From assembly GCF_965204935.1 (NCBI RefSeq), contig NZ_CBDBFO010000002.1: a stretch of 64,000 nucleotides of DNA; one strand, written 5' to 3'. Made by a program: the position numbers and the translations under genes. This document shows, in pieces, positions 46,093 to 56,019 of the stretch (positions within the stretch are counted from its first letter, which is position 1; each line of letters begins with the position of its first letter). The DNA is from Hoeflea_A sp965204935 (GTDB taxonomy: Bacteria > Pseudomonadota > Alphaproteobacteria > Rhizobiales > Rhizobiaceae). The notes beneath the pieces are model-generated. The model was not told the origin of the DNA. It worked only from the letters and a program-made list of their open reading frames with translations, and ran no database searches.

Positions 46093-46672
46093 GCAGCGCG
46101 CTTCTCAGCTCTGCAATCTCTTCCTCGATCTTGTCGAGAACGGGCTCAGCCTCGCTCCAGTCAAAACCGACCCCGGCAGCCTTTTGCTGTAGTTTTAACG
46201 CTTCGGACAATGCGGGCAGGGCGCGCGGCACGCTGTCCAGAAGGCCCGCCTCTTCCGCCTGATTGTTTTTGCCGCGCCGTTCGGCGCGTTCGGCCTTCTC
46301 GACGGCCTTGATTTCGTCCCACTGGACTTTCACGCCCTCAGGCGTATCCGCAGATGAAACCGCAAAGACATGCGGATGCCGCCGGATCATCTTTCGCGTA
46401 ATGGCGTGCACGACATCGCCAAAATCAAACGCCTTGTCCTCTTCGGCCATGCGCGCATGGAATACGACCTGAAGCAGAAGGTCACCGAGCTCGTCGCACA
46501 GATCATCGAGATCATTGCGCTCGATCGCGTCAGCCACTTCATAGGCTTCTTCGATCGTGTAAGGCTTGATGGACTGAAAATCCTGCTCGACATCCCAGGG
46601 GCAGCCGCTTTCAGGATCACGCAGCGCCGCCATGATTTCGATCAGCCGGATGATATCTCTTGATGGTTCCAT
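46088..46672 (-). pseudogene. mazG: mazG, 5' fragment cut off by the first Tn3-family element
   Basis: Encodes the first 195 residues of MazG, a house-cleaning NTP pyrophosphohydrolase: EPSRDIIRLIEIMAALRDP, then CPWDVEQDFQSIKPYTIEEA and the metal motif DELGDLLLQVVFHARMAEE of the first MazG domain. The break falls after the start of the second domain (LDKIEEEIAELRSALQIG). Read-through into the transposon adds only LNGP before a stop. In the well-studied E. coli enzyme the C-terminal domain carries the catalytic activity, so this truncated product is probably inactive; that is inference. ATG 46672 gives the usual N-terminus. Confidence 0.93.
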
Positions 46673-46834
46673 GGCCGCATCTTTAACGGAACAGATCAGC
46701 GTTGGACAGTCACAAGCAACACGTCCGCGGCTTTCCACATTTGCAATCATGGCATGACAAAGCGTCGCCATACCCATATGGAGAAAACGCATAAGATAGA
46801 TTATGGAACTGAATGATGTATCGGAATGCCGGTG

Positions 46835-47803
46835 CTAAAGGCTATTGAGCCAGTCGCTGAGCTGTGACATCGCTCTGGCGTCCAGGACAATGCCGAAATG
46901 ATCGATGCCATCGATCACATGCGTTTCTTTCCCAAGGCCCCCGAACAGCGGCTCGAATGCGGATGCGTTCAACGCTTCGTCGTTTCGACCGATGAAGATA
47001 ATTGAGGCCTTTGGGAGGCCAGCGATGTCTTTCTCATAGTCGCGGCGCAATCCGAAGTTTGCCATCAGCCGCCAGGAATAGCCGAGCGTTTCGGTTCCGT
47101 CTCGGTAAGCTTCCGGCATGTTGAACCGGATCGTTTCCAGTCCGTCGAGCGTGTGAATGCCGACGGTATTCAGCATCGACATGCCAATGATACGTGGCAG
47201 TGAGATGTGCGCCCAGCCGGTATCGGTCTGCGGCATCGTCGGCGCATCAGGGCCAAGAAACGGCGCAAGGCCGAAATAGCAATCCAACGACGTCGCACGG
47301 TTTCCAGCGACGTAACGCATGGCAAGTGCACCACCGGATGAATGACCGCCGATGCAGATACGTGCATTCGGATCTTGTTCGTGGATCATCGCAATGAGAT
47401 CGTCGATATCGTCCTCAAGCTGACCGACATAGCCGATGTCGCCGCGTGTGTTGCCGGACCCCAGGTGGCCGCGAACATTCGGCACGTAGACGTCCGCTGT
47501 GTCGTTTCTCGTCAGATAGTCCGCCAGCGGAGCGAGATAGGTGCCGTGGTAACCCGAACCGTGCAGCAGTATGACTTTCAGATCGCTATCAGCCGGGTAG
47601 CGGGAGTAAGAGACCTCCTGCCCGTCACGCGCGACAAACGTCTGTAACGGTCGCGTTTTGACACTGCTATTGTTGGCGATCAGACGGTCGAAATTCAGGC
47701 TCTCTGCGCCGCTGACGGCCGGTCTGACAAGCGTGAGCGACAATGCAATCGCGAGATAGATGACCGGGATCATCAGCAATGGCAGCCAGAATTTCCAGTG
47801 CAT
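46835..47803 (-). CDS. alpha/beta hydrolase with N-terminal membrane anchor
   Basis: A 322-residue alpha/beta-hydrolase-fold protein. Residues about 5-28 form one hydrophobic segment (LPLLMIPVIYLAIALSLTLV), probably an uncleaved anchor or signal. The oxyanion region is VILLHGSGYHGTY, the nucleophile elbow is GGHSSGGALAM, and the acid and histidine are near GRNDEALN and GIDHFGIVLD. This looks like a lysophospholipase- or serine-esterase-type enzyme with unknown substrate. It starts 20 bp after the YbaK-type stop and precedes mazG by 162 bp. Confidence 0.87.
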   Translation of the reverse strand: MHWKFWLPLLMIPVIYLAIALSLTLVRPAVSGAESLNFDRLIANNSSVKTRPLQTFVARDGQEVSYSRYPADSDLKVILLHGSGYHGTYLAPLADYLTRNDTADVYVPNVRGHLGSGNTRGDIGYVGQLEDDIDDLIAMIHEQDPNARICIGGHSSGGALAMRYVAGNRATSLDCYFGLAPFLGPDAPTMPQTDTGWAHISLPRIIGMSMLNTVGIHTLDGLETIRFNMPEAYRDGTETLGYSWRLMANFGLRRDYEKDIAGLPKASIIFIGRNDEALNASAFEPLFGGLGKETHVIDGIDHFGIVLDARAMSQLSDWLNSL

Positions 47804-47823
47804 CGGCCCGTGGTCCCGTGGAG

Positions 47824-48321
47824 CTATCTTGTGACCGAAATAATTTCGGCACCGATCGCCTCGACAAGTTTCCTGGGATCAACGCTGAAGACACTGTCCG
47901 GACGTCCGGCGGCGGCCCAGACGATGTCATGTTCCAGCAGTGTTTTGTCGACACAGGTCCTGATCGGGTTGATATGACCGATCGGCGATACGCCGCCGAT
48001 CGCAAATCCCGTATCGCTGCGGACTTTTCGGGTGTCGCTGCGCCGCAGGTTCAGCCCGTGCTGGTCCGCGAGAAATGCGAGATCTGCATTTTTATCACCT
48101 GCTACAAGTAATAATATCAGTTCTCCGTTCGCGGCATCTTCAAAGACGAGCGATTTGATGATCTGCCCGACCGCACATCCGCAGGCATCCGCAGCCTCCT
48201 GTGCCGTGCGGGTCGACTGCTCCATGCGCTTGATCGCGATATCAAGACCAAGGACATCAGCGCTGTCACGAACGCGGTCGATACTAGAGCGTTTTGGTGT
48301 GTTTTCAGCCTGATCGGTCAA
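47824..48321 (-). CDS. YbaK/ProX-type aminoacyl-tRNA editing domain protein
   Basis: A 165-residue protein of the YbaK/ProRS-INS family that hydrolyses mischarged tRNA. Conserved parts are CGCAVGQIIKSLVFE, LLLVAGDKNADLAFLA, the catalytic glycine-rich GFAIGGVSPIGH, and a C-terminal LEHDIVWAAAGRPDSVFSV. Its start is a TTG that overlaps the stop of the preceding MBL gene (TTGA); no ATG is available nearby. The exact tRNA specificity cannot be told. Confidence 0.88.
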   Translation of the reverse strand: MTDQAENTPKRSSIDRVRDSADVLGLDIAIKRMEQSTRTAQEAADACGCAVGQIIKSLVFEDAANGELILLLVAGDKNADLAFLADQHGLNLRRSDTRKVRSDTGFAIGGVSPIGHINPIRTCVDKTLLEHDIVWAAAGRPDSVFSVDPRKLVEAIGAEIISVTR

Positions 48322-49142
48322 CCGTGTTCTCCAAGCTTCTGTTCAATGACCATCATGTCGTAAGCCGGCTCAACGTGGTCCGGTGTTTCCCGCGCTACCG
48401 TTTCATAGTCCAGCGGAATATGCATATGCGTAAGCACGGCCTTCCTGGGCTTCAATCGATCGATCCACTCCAATGCCTCACCAAGAGACAAATGGCTCGG
48501 GTGTGGTTTGTACTGAAGCGCATCGATCATCAACACGTCCAGCCCCTGCAGTTTGTCAATTGTGTCTTCCGGAAAGCCGCTGACATCGCTGCAATAGGCA
48601 ACATTGCCGATGCGGAAACCCAGAGAAGTAATGTCGCCATGTATCTGTTCGAATGGCAACAGGGGTATCGGCCCCCCTTCCCCATTCACGATGACCGGGT
48701 CATCCGTCGTTTCTATCAGGTGGCCATCGACGATTGGCGGGTAATTGCTGCCCTCCGGCTTCTCGAAACAATAAAGGAAACCCTCGCGAAGGCGCTGCAT
48801 GGTCTGCCGGTCGGCATGGATCGGAATGCGTTTGCGCTGTGCAAAGACATAACCGCGCAGGTCATCGATACCATGGAGATGATCGGCATGGGGATGCGAA
48901 TAGATGACCGCGTCAAGACGCGTCACAGCGGTCGCGATCATCTGGGCGCGAAAATCGGGACCGGTATCGATGACAACGACGGTCGACCGGCCATCACCGT
49001 CGATCTGTTCGACAAGCAATGACGCACGCAAACGCCGGTTCTTTGGATTGGACGGATCACAGGCGCCCCAATCGCCATTTATCCTTGGCACACCCGGAGA
49101 CGATCCACAGCCAAGAACAGTAAAACGCCGGGTAACGGTCAT
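48318..49142 (-). CDS. MBL-fold metallo-hydrolase (PhnP/RNase Z-like)
   Basis: A 274-residue metallo-beta-lactamase-fold hydrolase. It starts FTVLGCGSSPGVPRINGDWG and has the metal motif HPHADHLHGIDDL (HxHxDH). Further ligands are around AYCSDVSGFP and LTHMH. This type resembles PhnP-like phosphodiesterases and is commonly encoded next to tatD in alphaproteobacteria. ATG 49142 overlaps the tatD stop (ATGA); an extended frame to 49208 lies in tatD. Confidence 0.91.
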   Translation of the reverse strand: MTVTRRFTVLGCGSSPGVPRINGDWGACDPSNPKNRRLRASLLVEQIDGDGRSTVVVIDTGPDFRAQMIATAVTRLDAVIYSHPHADHLHGIDDLRGYVFAQRKRIPIHADRQTMQRLREGFLYCFEKPEGSNYPPIVDGHLIETTDDPVIVNGEGGPIPLLPFEQIHGDITSLGFRIGNVAYCSDVSGFPEDTIDKLQGLDVLMIDALQYKPHPSHLSLGEALEWIDRLKPRKAVLTHMHIPLDYETVARETPDHVEPAYDMMVIEQKLGEHG

Positions 49143-49930
49143 ACGGCGCCAGCCGGCTTCGGCACCTTTGAGAAGAGCCGGAAAAAGTTCTCGCTCGTCT
49201 GCTGCCACAAAGCATCCGCCGGCATATCCAGCGTGTCGGCCAGCACCTGTGCGGTGTGAACGACATAAGAGGGTTCATTGCGCTGGCCTCTGTGCGGCGG
49301 CGGAGCCAGGTAGGGTGCGTCGGTTTCGACGAGAAGCCGCTCGACGGGAAGGCCTTTTGCGATTTGGCGCAGTTCATCGGAGCGCTTGAATGTCAGGATG
49401 CCCGAGAAGGAAACATAGCCTCCAAGTACGATCCCGGTCTGCGCGAGTTCTTCACCGGACGAAAAACAGTGCAGGACAAAGGGAAATGCTCCCCTTGCGC
49501 TCTCTTCAGTGAGTATTGCAGCCATATCGGCATCGGCATCGCGCGCGTGGATGACGAGCGGAAGCTGGGTTTCGCGGGCCGCCGCAATGTGATTGCGAAG
49601 CCCGATCGCCTGTGCTTCACGGGGGGCATTGTCGTAGTAGTAATCGAGCCCAGCCTCGCCAATGGCGACAACTTTGTGATGGCCGCTTAGTCGCACCAAC
49701 TCCTGCGGTGTGACATCGAGTTCCTCGTCCGCATTGTGCGGATGGGTACCGACGGAACAATAGACACTGTCGTAGGCATCGGCGATCGCCCGCACACGGT
49801 CGAAATTTGCGACACGTGTGCAGATTGTAACCATACGGCCGACCCCAGCCGCCTCCGCCCGCGCGATGATCGCATCCCGTTCGGAGTCGAAATCGGCAAA
49901 ATCGAGGTGGCAATGGCTGTCGACGAGCAT
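49139..49930 (-). CDS. tatD: TatD-family metal-dependent hydrolase/DNase
   Basis: TIM-barrel metal-dependent nuclease, 263 residues. Metal ligands are in VDSHCHLDF (HxH), the glutamate in AIGEAGLDYYY, and the histidines in VIHARDAD and VLHCFSSG; LVETDAPYLAPPPHRG closes the site. Family members act as 3'-5' exonucleases or in DNA repair and quality control. It is 7 bp after metG. Confidence 0.94.
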   Translation of the reverse strand: MLVDSHCHLDFADFDSERDAIIARAEAAGVGRMVTICTRVANFDRVRAIADAYDSVYCSVGTHPHNADEELDVTPQELVRLSGHHKVVAIGEAGLDYYYDNAPREAQAIGLRNHIAAARETQLPLVIHARDADADMAAILTEESARGAFPFVLHCFSSGEELAQTGIVLGGYVSFSGILTFKRSDELRQIAKGLPVERLLVETDAPYLAPPPHRGQRNEPSYVVHTAQVLADTLDMPADALWQQTSENFFRLFSKVPKPAGAV

Positions 49931-49937
49931 GGTGCAG

Positions 49938-51488
49938 CTACTCTGTCACATCCTGTTCCACATAGCGCGGGAAGACCGGCTGCGGCTTGGGAAGTGTCGC
50001 ATCGGCTGCGAGGCGCCCTGCCCCTCCAAGCCGGACAAATTCACGATCCGCAGTGTCAATTGCCAGGACGTCCAGCAGCTTGCCGGCCGAGTCGGGCATA
50101 AATGGCTGGCACAGGATTGCCACCTGCCGAATGACCTCGGCTGTCACGTAGAGGACAGTGCCCATGCGCTGCGGATCGGTTTTCTTCAACGCCCATGGTT
50201 CCTGCGCTGCAAAATAACGGTTTGCCTCGGAAACCACCGCGAATATCGACGCAAGCGCACTGTGCACGGCCTGGCGCGCCATGGCCGTCCTGGTTTCTTC
50301 GAGCAGAGCATCCGTCGCATCCAGCATGGCGCGGTCGGCATCTGTAAATTCACCAGGCTGCGGGGTCTTGCCGTCGCAGTTCTTCGCGATCATCGACAGG
50401 GATCGCTGCGCAAGATTGCCGAGGTCGTTGGCAAGATCGGAGTTTATGCGGCCGACGATCGCCTCGTGGCTGTAGTTGCCGTCCTGACCGAAGGGGACCT
50501 CCCGCAGGAAAAAATAACGGACCTGATCCAGCCCGTAATGGTCAACCATGGAAAACGGATCGACCACATTGCCGACGGACTTCGACATCTTTTCCCCGCG
50601 GTTGAACAGGAAGCCGTGCGCGTAGATGCGTTTTGGCAATTCAATGCCGGCGGACCACAGGAAAGACGGCCAATAGACCGAATGAAAGCGGATGATGTCT
50701 TTGCCGATAATGTGTATGGCCGGCCAGTAGGCCCAAAGCGGGTCTTTCGTGTCGGGGTATCCCAGCGCCGTTATATAGTTGGTCAGCGCGTCGACCCAGA
50801 CATACATGACATGGCCATCGGAATCCGGGATCCGAATGCCCCAGTCGAAAGTCGAACGCGAGATCGACAGGTCTTTCAGACCGGACTTGACGAATGACAC
50901 CACTTCATTTCTGCGGGAATCCGGCCCGATGAAATCCGGGTGTTTCTCATAGTGTTCGAGCAGCCGGTCCTGATAGGCCGACAGGCAGAAGAAATAGCTC
51001 TCTTCTTCGACCCATTCGACGGGCGAACCCTGGGGGCTGTAGCGGACGCCGTCGTCGCGCAGCTCCGTCTCACTTTCCTGGTAGTAAGCCTCCTCGCGGA
51101 CCGAATACCAGCCGGCATAATTATCCTTGTATATGTCGCCGGCCTCGACCATTTTCTGCCAAATGGCCTGACTGGACAGATGGTGACGCTCCTCGGAAGT
51201 GCGGATGAAGTCGTCATTCGACGCGTTCAGCACTTTGGCCATGCGCTGGAACTCGGCCGCGTTGCGGTCGGCCAGTTCCTGAACCTCCAGGCCTTCGTTG
51301 CGGGCCGTCTGCAACATTTTCTGGCCATGCTCGTCCGTGCCGGTTACGAAATAGACGTCTTTGCCGTCGTGGCGCTGGAAGCGCGCCAGTGCGTCCGTCG
51401 CAATCAGCTCGTAGGCGTGGCCGATATGCGGCTTTCCATTGGGATAGGAAATAGCCGTTGTTATGTAAAAGCGGTTGGAGTCGCTCAT
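49938..51488 (-). CDS. metG: methionyl-tRNA synthetase
   Basis: Charges initiator and elongator tRNA-Met. It has 516 residues. HIGH motif is GKPHIGHAYEL and KMSKS is in GEKMSKSVGNVVDP. This is the shorter type without a C-terminal EMAP-like tRNA-binding domain, typical for alphaproteobacteria. It lies between holB (83-bp gap) and tatD. Confidence 0.97.
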   Translation of the reverse strand: MSDSNRFYITTAISYPNGKPHIGHAYELIATDALARFQRHDGKDVYFVTGTDEHGQKMLQTARNEGLEVQELADRNAAEFQRMAKVLNASNDDFIRTSEERHHLSSQAIWQKMVEAGDIYKDNYAGWYSVREEAYYQESETELRDDGVRYSPQGSPVEWVEEESYFFCLSAYQDRLLEHYEKHPDFIGPDSRRNEVVSFVKSGLKDLSISRSTFDWGIRIPDSDGHVMYVWVDALTNYITALGYPDTKDPLWAYWPAIHIIGKDIIRFHSVYWPSFLWSAGIELPKRIYAHGFLFNRGEKMSKSVGNVVDPFSMVDHYGLDQVRYFFLREVPFGQDGNYSHEAIVGRINSDLANDLGNLAQRSLSMIAKNCDGKTPQPGEFTDADRAMLDATDALLEETRTAMARQAVHSALASIFAVVSEANRYFAAQEPWALKKTDPQRMGTVLYVTAEVIRQVAILCQPFMPDSAGKLLDVLAIDTADREFVRLGGAGRLAADATLPKPQPVFPRYVEQDVTE

Positions 51489-51571
51489 TCGCCTGGTGTC
51501 ATCTTTTTGGTTGTGGTGTAACCGTCCGGGTTACCGTTCGGTGCCGTCATAAGGCAAAAATTTCTTGCTGG

Positions 51572-52612
51572 CTATGCCGCCGGCATTCGAAACAGCGAAG
51601 AAAAGACCGACATTACCGTTTGCTTGCGATCAAGATTGTAACCATCGGCGATTGCGAGATTTTCCTGCAGGGTGCCAGCGGCTGAGGCCCAGAGGTTGGC
51701 TGTATTCAGCTGCTTCGCGTGAGCGGCATTGCGGGCCATGTTCGCGACCCTGTCGAGAGCATATCGGCAAAAGAAGGCGTAGGCCATTTCGCGGTCGCGC
51801 GCAGAAAGGGAGTCAGCAAGCGCGTGGACCTGTTCACGGGACGCGCCCTCGCCGGCCGTCAGTATCTGTTCGAAGGTCTCGGCAATCTCGAGCCCGCCAT
51901 AACGCAGGAGCAGTATCGCATTCGACAGGCTGCCGCCGGCATTTCGAACAACAGCATCGATAATCGTCGTATCCTGATGCTCAACCAGACCGAGGTGCTG
52001 CAGGCCTTGCCGCAATTCATCGTCGGTCAGTGGTTCGAGGCGAAGCGGCATGCAACGCGATCGAATGGTCGGCAGCAATTTGCCCGGCGCATGCGACAGG
52101 ACCAGAAAGACGGTTTTCTTCGGCGGCTCTTCGAGGATTTTCAGAATTGCGTTGGCCGCCGATCGGTTCATGTCGTCAGCGGGATCAACAATCACGATAC
52201 GCCAATTTCCGGTTCCGGTCGTTTGCGAAAGGAAGTGCCCTGCCCTGCGCACTTCGTCGACCGTGATAGCCGATTTGACACGGCCGGTCTTTGCGTCGAG
52301 CGGGCGCGACAAATGCTTTACGTTGTGAGAGGCGCCGCTTGAAATCTGCCTTGCGACCGGAGAGCCAGGGTCCGGGTCGGCCAGCGAAAGCGGGGCTTGT
52401 TGCGGATCCTCATGCGATAGAAGGTGATAAGCAAAGCGGTAGGCAAGTGTCGCCTTTCCGATGCCTTCCGGTCCCTCCAGCAACAGCGCATGATGCAAAT
52501 AGCCGGACTGGTAGCTGCGGGCGAGAAATTCGGCCGCGGTTTCATGTCCAAAAAGCCGTGTGTTTTCAGCTGGCGGTATCGCACCATCCAGGACGCCCGT
52601 ATCGAGGCTCAT
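51572..52612 (-). CDS. holB: DNA polymerase III subunit delta-prime
   Basis: Clamp-loader subunit of DNA polymerase III. It has 346 residues. The AAA+ core has a P-loop GPEGIGKATLAYRFA and the segments IVIVDPADDMNRSAANAILK and LEEPPKKTVFLVLSHAPGKLLPTIRSRC, the last being the sensor and SRC motif. It overlaps tmk by 4 bp (ATGA). Confidence 0.95.
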   Translation of the reverse strand: MSLDTGVLDGAIPPAENTRLFGHETAAEFLARSYQSGYLHHALLLEGPEGIGKATLAYRFAYHLLSHEDPQQAPLSLADPDPGSPVARQISSGASHNVKHLSRPLDAKTGRVKSAITVDEVRRAGHFLSQTTGTGNWRIVIVDPADDMNRSAANAILKILEEPPKKTVFLVLSHAPGKLLPTIRSRCMPLRLEPLTDDELRQGLQHLGLVEHQDTTIIDAVVRNAGGSLSNAILLLRYGGLEIAETFEQILTAGEGASREQVHALADSLSARDREMAYAFFCRYALDRVANMARNAAHAKQLNTANLWASAAGTLQENLAIADGYNLDRKQTVMSVFSSLFRMPAA

Positions 52613-53298
52613 GACGGTTCGGCCTCGGCGCGGTCCGCGCCATTGGGTGCGGTTCCGTTCAGGAGTTCGACGGCGAGCCTCTCGATTTCGAGCGCGATGG
52701 CATCCGCCGGCTGATTGCCATTGACGATCTTGCAGCGCCGTGGCTCCTTGGCGGCGAGATCGAGAAAGCCGTCGCGCCGTTTTTCCTGGATGGCCAGCGC
52801 TTCTTTTTCGTAGCGGTCCGGCGCGGTGCCGCGGTCATCGCCACGCGCGCGTGCCCGCGCGAGCCCCACTTCGGCAGGCAAATCCAGGATAATCGTCAGA
52901 TCCGGGACCATTCCGTTGATTGCAACACGCTCGAGCGTGTTGATGAATTCCGGCTCCAGCCCGCCCGTCAGTCCCTGATAGATACGCGAGGAATCCATGA
53001 ACCGGTCGCAAAGGACTATTTTGCCGGCTTCAACAGCTGGGCGGATCAGTTCTTCCACGTGATCGCTGCGTGCCGCTGCGAAAAGAATTGCTTCCATGCG
53101 CACGCCGAATTCCTCTGCAGCGCCGGACAAAAGAACATGCCGGACAGCCTCGGCACCCGGCGAGCCGCCGGGTTCGCGCGTTATGACGACGTCGTAGCCC
53201 CGCGCCTTCAGGGCCTCGGCGAGATACTGGATCTGCGTTGATTTTCCCGCACCCTCGCCACCTTCGAATGTAATGAAATGTCCCTTCAAAGATGCCAA
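52609..53298 (-). CDS. tmk: thymidylate kinase
   Basis: Phosphorylates dTMP to dTDP. It has 229 residues. P-loop is FEGGEGAGKSTQIQYLAEAL, the DRX motif is LCDRFMDSS, and the lid region with the arginines is ARARGDDRG. The start is a TTG with AAGGA four bases upstream; no ATG is near the conserved N-terminus, and an upstream extension to 53353 is not conserved. Confidence 0.95.
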   Translation of the reverse strand: MASLKGHFITFEGGEGAGKSTQIQYLAEALKARGYDVVITREPGGSPGAEAVRHVLLSGAAEEFGVRMEAILFAAARSDHVEELIRPAVEAGKIVLCDRFMDSSRIYQGLTGGLEPEFINTLERVAINGMVPDLTIILDLPAEVGLARARARGDDRGTAPDRYEKEALAIQEKRRDGFLDLAAKEPRRCKIVNGNQPADAIALEIERLAVELLNGTAPNGADRAEAEPS

Positions 53299-53392
53299 TT
53301 CCTTGCCACTCCGGCACCGTTATTACGGGGCTTTTATGCACGCGTCCAGACAAACCGCGAAACGCGGCAATGCGTGACTGTGAGTTGCCGGT

Positions 53393-54553
53393 TCACAACC
53401 AGAACAGCATCAATTCCTGCAGTGCATCGAATGCACGCTTGTGCAGGGGACCCTTGGGAACCGATTCAGCCGCATAGAGCGGGGTCTGCTGGCTGAGCGT
53501 ATCGCCGATCCAGACCTTTAGCGTGCCGACGGGGCGTCCCTCGTCGATCGGGGCATTCAGCGGCCAGTCATAGACAATGCGCGCCTTTAACCGATCCGCA
53601 TTCGATACCGGGACGAATATTTTGATCGGTCCGCCGGCCATCAGCGCGACTTTCGACTGCTCCCCGCCATAGACGGAGGCATTGCCGATTATCTCGCCTT
53701 CAGTAAACAGCTCCCGTTCCTCAAAGGAGCGCAGCCCCCATTCGAGGATCTTGCGCGCTTCTTCCGCCCGCTCCTTGACGCTGCTCATGCCGCTCATTGC
53801 CAGAAACAGGCGGCGCCCGTCGCGCTGGATGGAGCTGACAATCCCGTAGCCAGACTCCTCGGTGAAACCGGTCTTCAATCCATCGACACCGATATTGGCG
53901 CGAAGCAGCGGATTGCGGTTGCGCTGAAAGATCTTGTTCCAGGTGAAATCGAGCTCGGAATAGATGGTGTAATATTCCGGGTAGGTCTGTTGCACGTGGC
54001 GGGCAAGGAGCACGAGTTCGCGGGCCGTCACGCGCGCATCCGGATGCGGTAGGCCGGTGGAGTTGCCGAAGACCGATTTTTCCAGGCCGAGCTGGCGGGC
54101 ACGCTCGGTCATCATCTCCGCAAAGTTCGCTTCAGATCCCGCCATGCCCTCGGCGATGACAATGCAGGCGTCATTGCCGGACTGGACAATAACGCCCCTG
54201 ATCAGATCCGCGAGCGGGATCGACGAATTGATCTCCGCAAACATGGTCGATGTTCCCGATACGGCACCACCGGTGCGCCAGGCGTTTTCGGATACCTGGA
54301 ACTCGTCCTCCAGCGTTAGCTGGCCATTTTGCAGCTCGTTGAAGACCATTTCCATGGTCATCAGTTTGGCAAGCGAAGCCGGCGGGATCAGATCGTCCTC
54401 GTTCTTGGCGAACAGAACGGTGCCGGTCTCCGCTTCGATCAGATAGGCCTGTTTGGCTTTGGTCTCGAATATCTGGGCGAAGGCTCCGCCCGGAAAGAAA
54501 AGGACCGCGACAAACGCGGCCGTGATGACATAGGACCCGAAAAGCCTCACCAT
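53393..54553 (-). CDS. dacA: D-alanyl-D-alanine carboxypeptidase (penicillin-binding protein 5/6 family)
   Basis: Periplasmic peptidase that trims peptidoglycan pentapeptides. It has 386 residues. Signal peptide about residues 1-27 (AAFVAVLFFPGGAFA, cleavage before QIFE). The catalytic motifs are SLAKLMT (SxxK), SGND (SxN) and KTGFT (KTG). A beta-rich C-terminal domain follows and the C-terminal helix may contact the membrane. ATG 54553 gives a standard signal peptide. Confidence 0.95.
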   Translation of the reverse strand: MVRLFGSYVITAAFVAVLFFPGGAFAQIFETKAKQAYLIEAETGTVLFAKNEDDLIPPASLAKLMTMEMVFNELQNGQLTLEDEFQVSENAWRTGGAVSGTSTMFAEINSSIPLADLIRGVIVQSGNDACIVIAEGMAGSEANFAEMMTERARQLGLEKSVFGNSTGLPHPDARVTARELVLLARHVQQTYPEYYTIYSELDFTWNKIFQRNRNPLLRANIGVDGLKTGFTEESGYGIVSSIQRDGRRLFLAMSGMSSVKERAEEARKILEWGLRSFEERELFTEGEIIGNASVYGGEQSKVALMAGGPIKIFVPVSNADRLKARIVYDWPLNAPIDEGRPVGTLKVWIGDTLSQQTPLYAAESVPKGPLHKRAFDALQELMLFWL

Positions 54554-54650
54554 AAATCCCGAACCTCTGACTACGCAAAACACCCCTGCCCGGAAGGTTA
54601 TCAACCGAGCCGCCGCCGATCAACGACGATCCGTCCGAAGGGTTAAATGA

Positions 54651-55745
54651 TCAGAGGTTTCTGCGTTTCCAGGAGGCAGCAACCTTGTCAACGGTCAGGC
54701 TGTTGTCACCCGTGAGCAACACGCGGAACGGGGTCTTGGACTGCTGCTCAACACGCCGCTGCGCATAGGAAGCCAGCGCAGGCGAAGTTTTTGGTGATGT
54801 TCCGGCAAGTGCCGGTACCTGCGATGGACGCTCTCGCGGAATGGGTCCGATGTCAGGAAGCGTTACGTCTCCAACCACAGGCAATCGCCCGCCCTTGACG
54901 GAAATCTCGTTGCTCGCGGGCGCAAGCCCCACCCGGGAAGGCCGGCCTGGCAAGACCGCCGCTGCGACCCTGACCTCGTCCGTGTTGAATATTGAATCGG
55001 CAGGTTTCTGCCGCTTGCCCAGTGCCAGCATGACGCCCGAGCGGCCGGTGTCGGTGCCTGGGATCGGTGTCCTGCGGCCATCCTTGGTGAAGGAGGCTGC
55101 CAGATAACGCATGTCCTGCCCGTCCATGCGGGCCTTGCCGATATACTGCACGCGTACCTTGGCGACGCCTTCCTGCTTCATGTCGAGGATATCGGCCGTC
55201 TTGCTGGATACGTCGATGATGCGGCCTTTCTCGAACGGCCCTCGATCATTGACGCGGACGACAACGGAATGGCCGTTCTTCAGATTGGTGACACGCGCGT
55301 AGCTCGGCAGCGGGAATGTCGGATGGGCGGCGGACAGGTGGTACTGGTCGTAAACTTCACCATTGGCAGTCAGGCGACCATGGAAATTCGGGCCGTACCA
55401 CGAAGCGTATCCGCGCTTGTCGTAGTCTTTTTCTTCTTTCGGATGAAACCAGCGGCCCTTGACCTTGTAGGGCTTGCCGATCTTGTACGTGCCCCCGCCC
55501 TTGGGCACCTTCTTCGAGGTGGTTACCCGCTTGCTGGCGGAGACGCCGTAATCCTTGGAGGTGAATTTGGTCTTATTGTTGATGTCGGCCCGGTCTTCAG
55601 GATGGCTGCCGCAAGCTGCCAGCGCGATCCCTGCGGAAACAACGAAGGCGAAACGAAAGAAATGCGGAACTGTTCCGGATTTTGCGCAGCCGCGCTCCGG
55701 ACAGGATCTGGTTTTTGCAAAACCGTTTCGCATCAATTTTTTCAT
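54651..55745 (-). CDS. rlpA: RlpA-family septal ring lipoprotein
   Basis: Predicted lipoprotein that acts at the septum on peptidoglycan strands. It has 364 residues. N-terminal signal with lipobox LAAC preceded by a basic, unusually long N-region. The double-psi beta-barrel domain reads GYASWYGPNFHGRLTANGE and SYARVTNLKNGHSVVVRVNDRGPF. The rest is a Pro/Ser-rich linker and a short C-terminal segment; no clear SPOR domain is seen. ATG 55745 is preferred to the upstream TTG at 55790. Confidence 0.9.
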   Translation of the reverse strand: MKKLMRNGFAKTRSCPERGCAKSGTVPHFFRFAFVVSAGIALAACGSHPEDRADINNKTKFTSKDYGVSASKRVTTSKKVPKGGGTYKIGKPYKVKGRWFHPKEEKDYDKRGYASWYGPNFHGRLTANGEVYDQYHLSAAHPTFPLPSYARVTNLKNGHSVVVRVNDRGPFEKGRIIDVSSKTADILDMKQEGVAKVRVQYIGKARMDGQDMRYLAASFTKDGRRTPIPGTDTGRSGVMLALGKRQKPADSIFNTDEVRVAAAVLPGRPSRVGLAPASNEISVKGGRLPVVGDVTLPDIGPIPRERPSQVPALAGTSPKTSPALASYAQRRVEQQSKTPFRVLLTGDNSLTVDKVAASWKRRNL

Positions 55746-56019
55746 TCCGATTTCGCTGAACGCAGAACTGTAATTGGTTACATACACCAATTAGGCTTGA
55801 ATCCCAATGCCTTAATGGCAGAATTTGCATAATGCCTCAAAAGGCGCCGTGAAGAAATGCAATAAGACAGACAAAACGGCGATTCGATCGCATTTAAGTC
55901 GAATTCGTCGGACCTTGGTTAACGGCTGGTGAATCCTTTGCCGGCCAAGCGCCTGCCCGGCATATTTTGCGATAATCCATCTTGAAAATCCGATCGACTT
56001 GTCGCATGAAGGCGCGTCC

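Noticed and set aside
51489..51571. GTAACC/GGTTAC hairpin between holB and metG as a terminator or T-box-like leader
   Set aside because: Six-base stem without a T run; too weak, and T-box leaders are not expected here.
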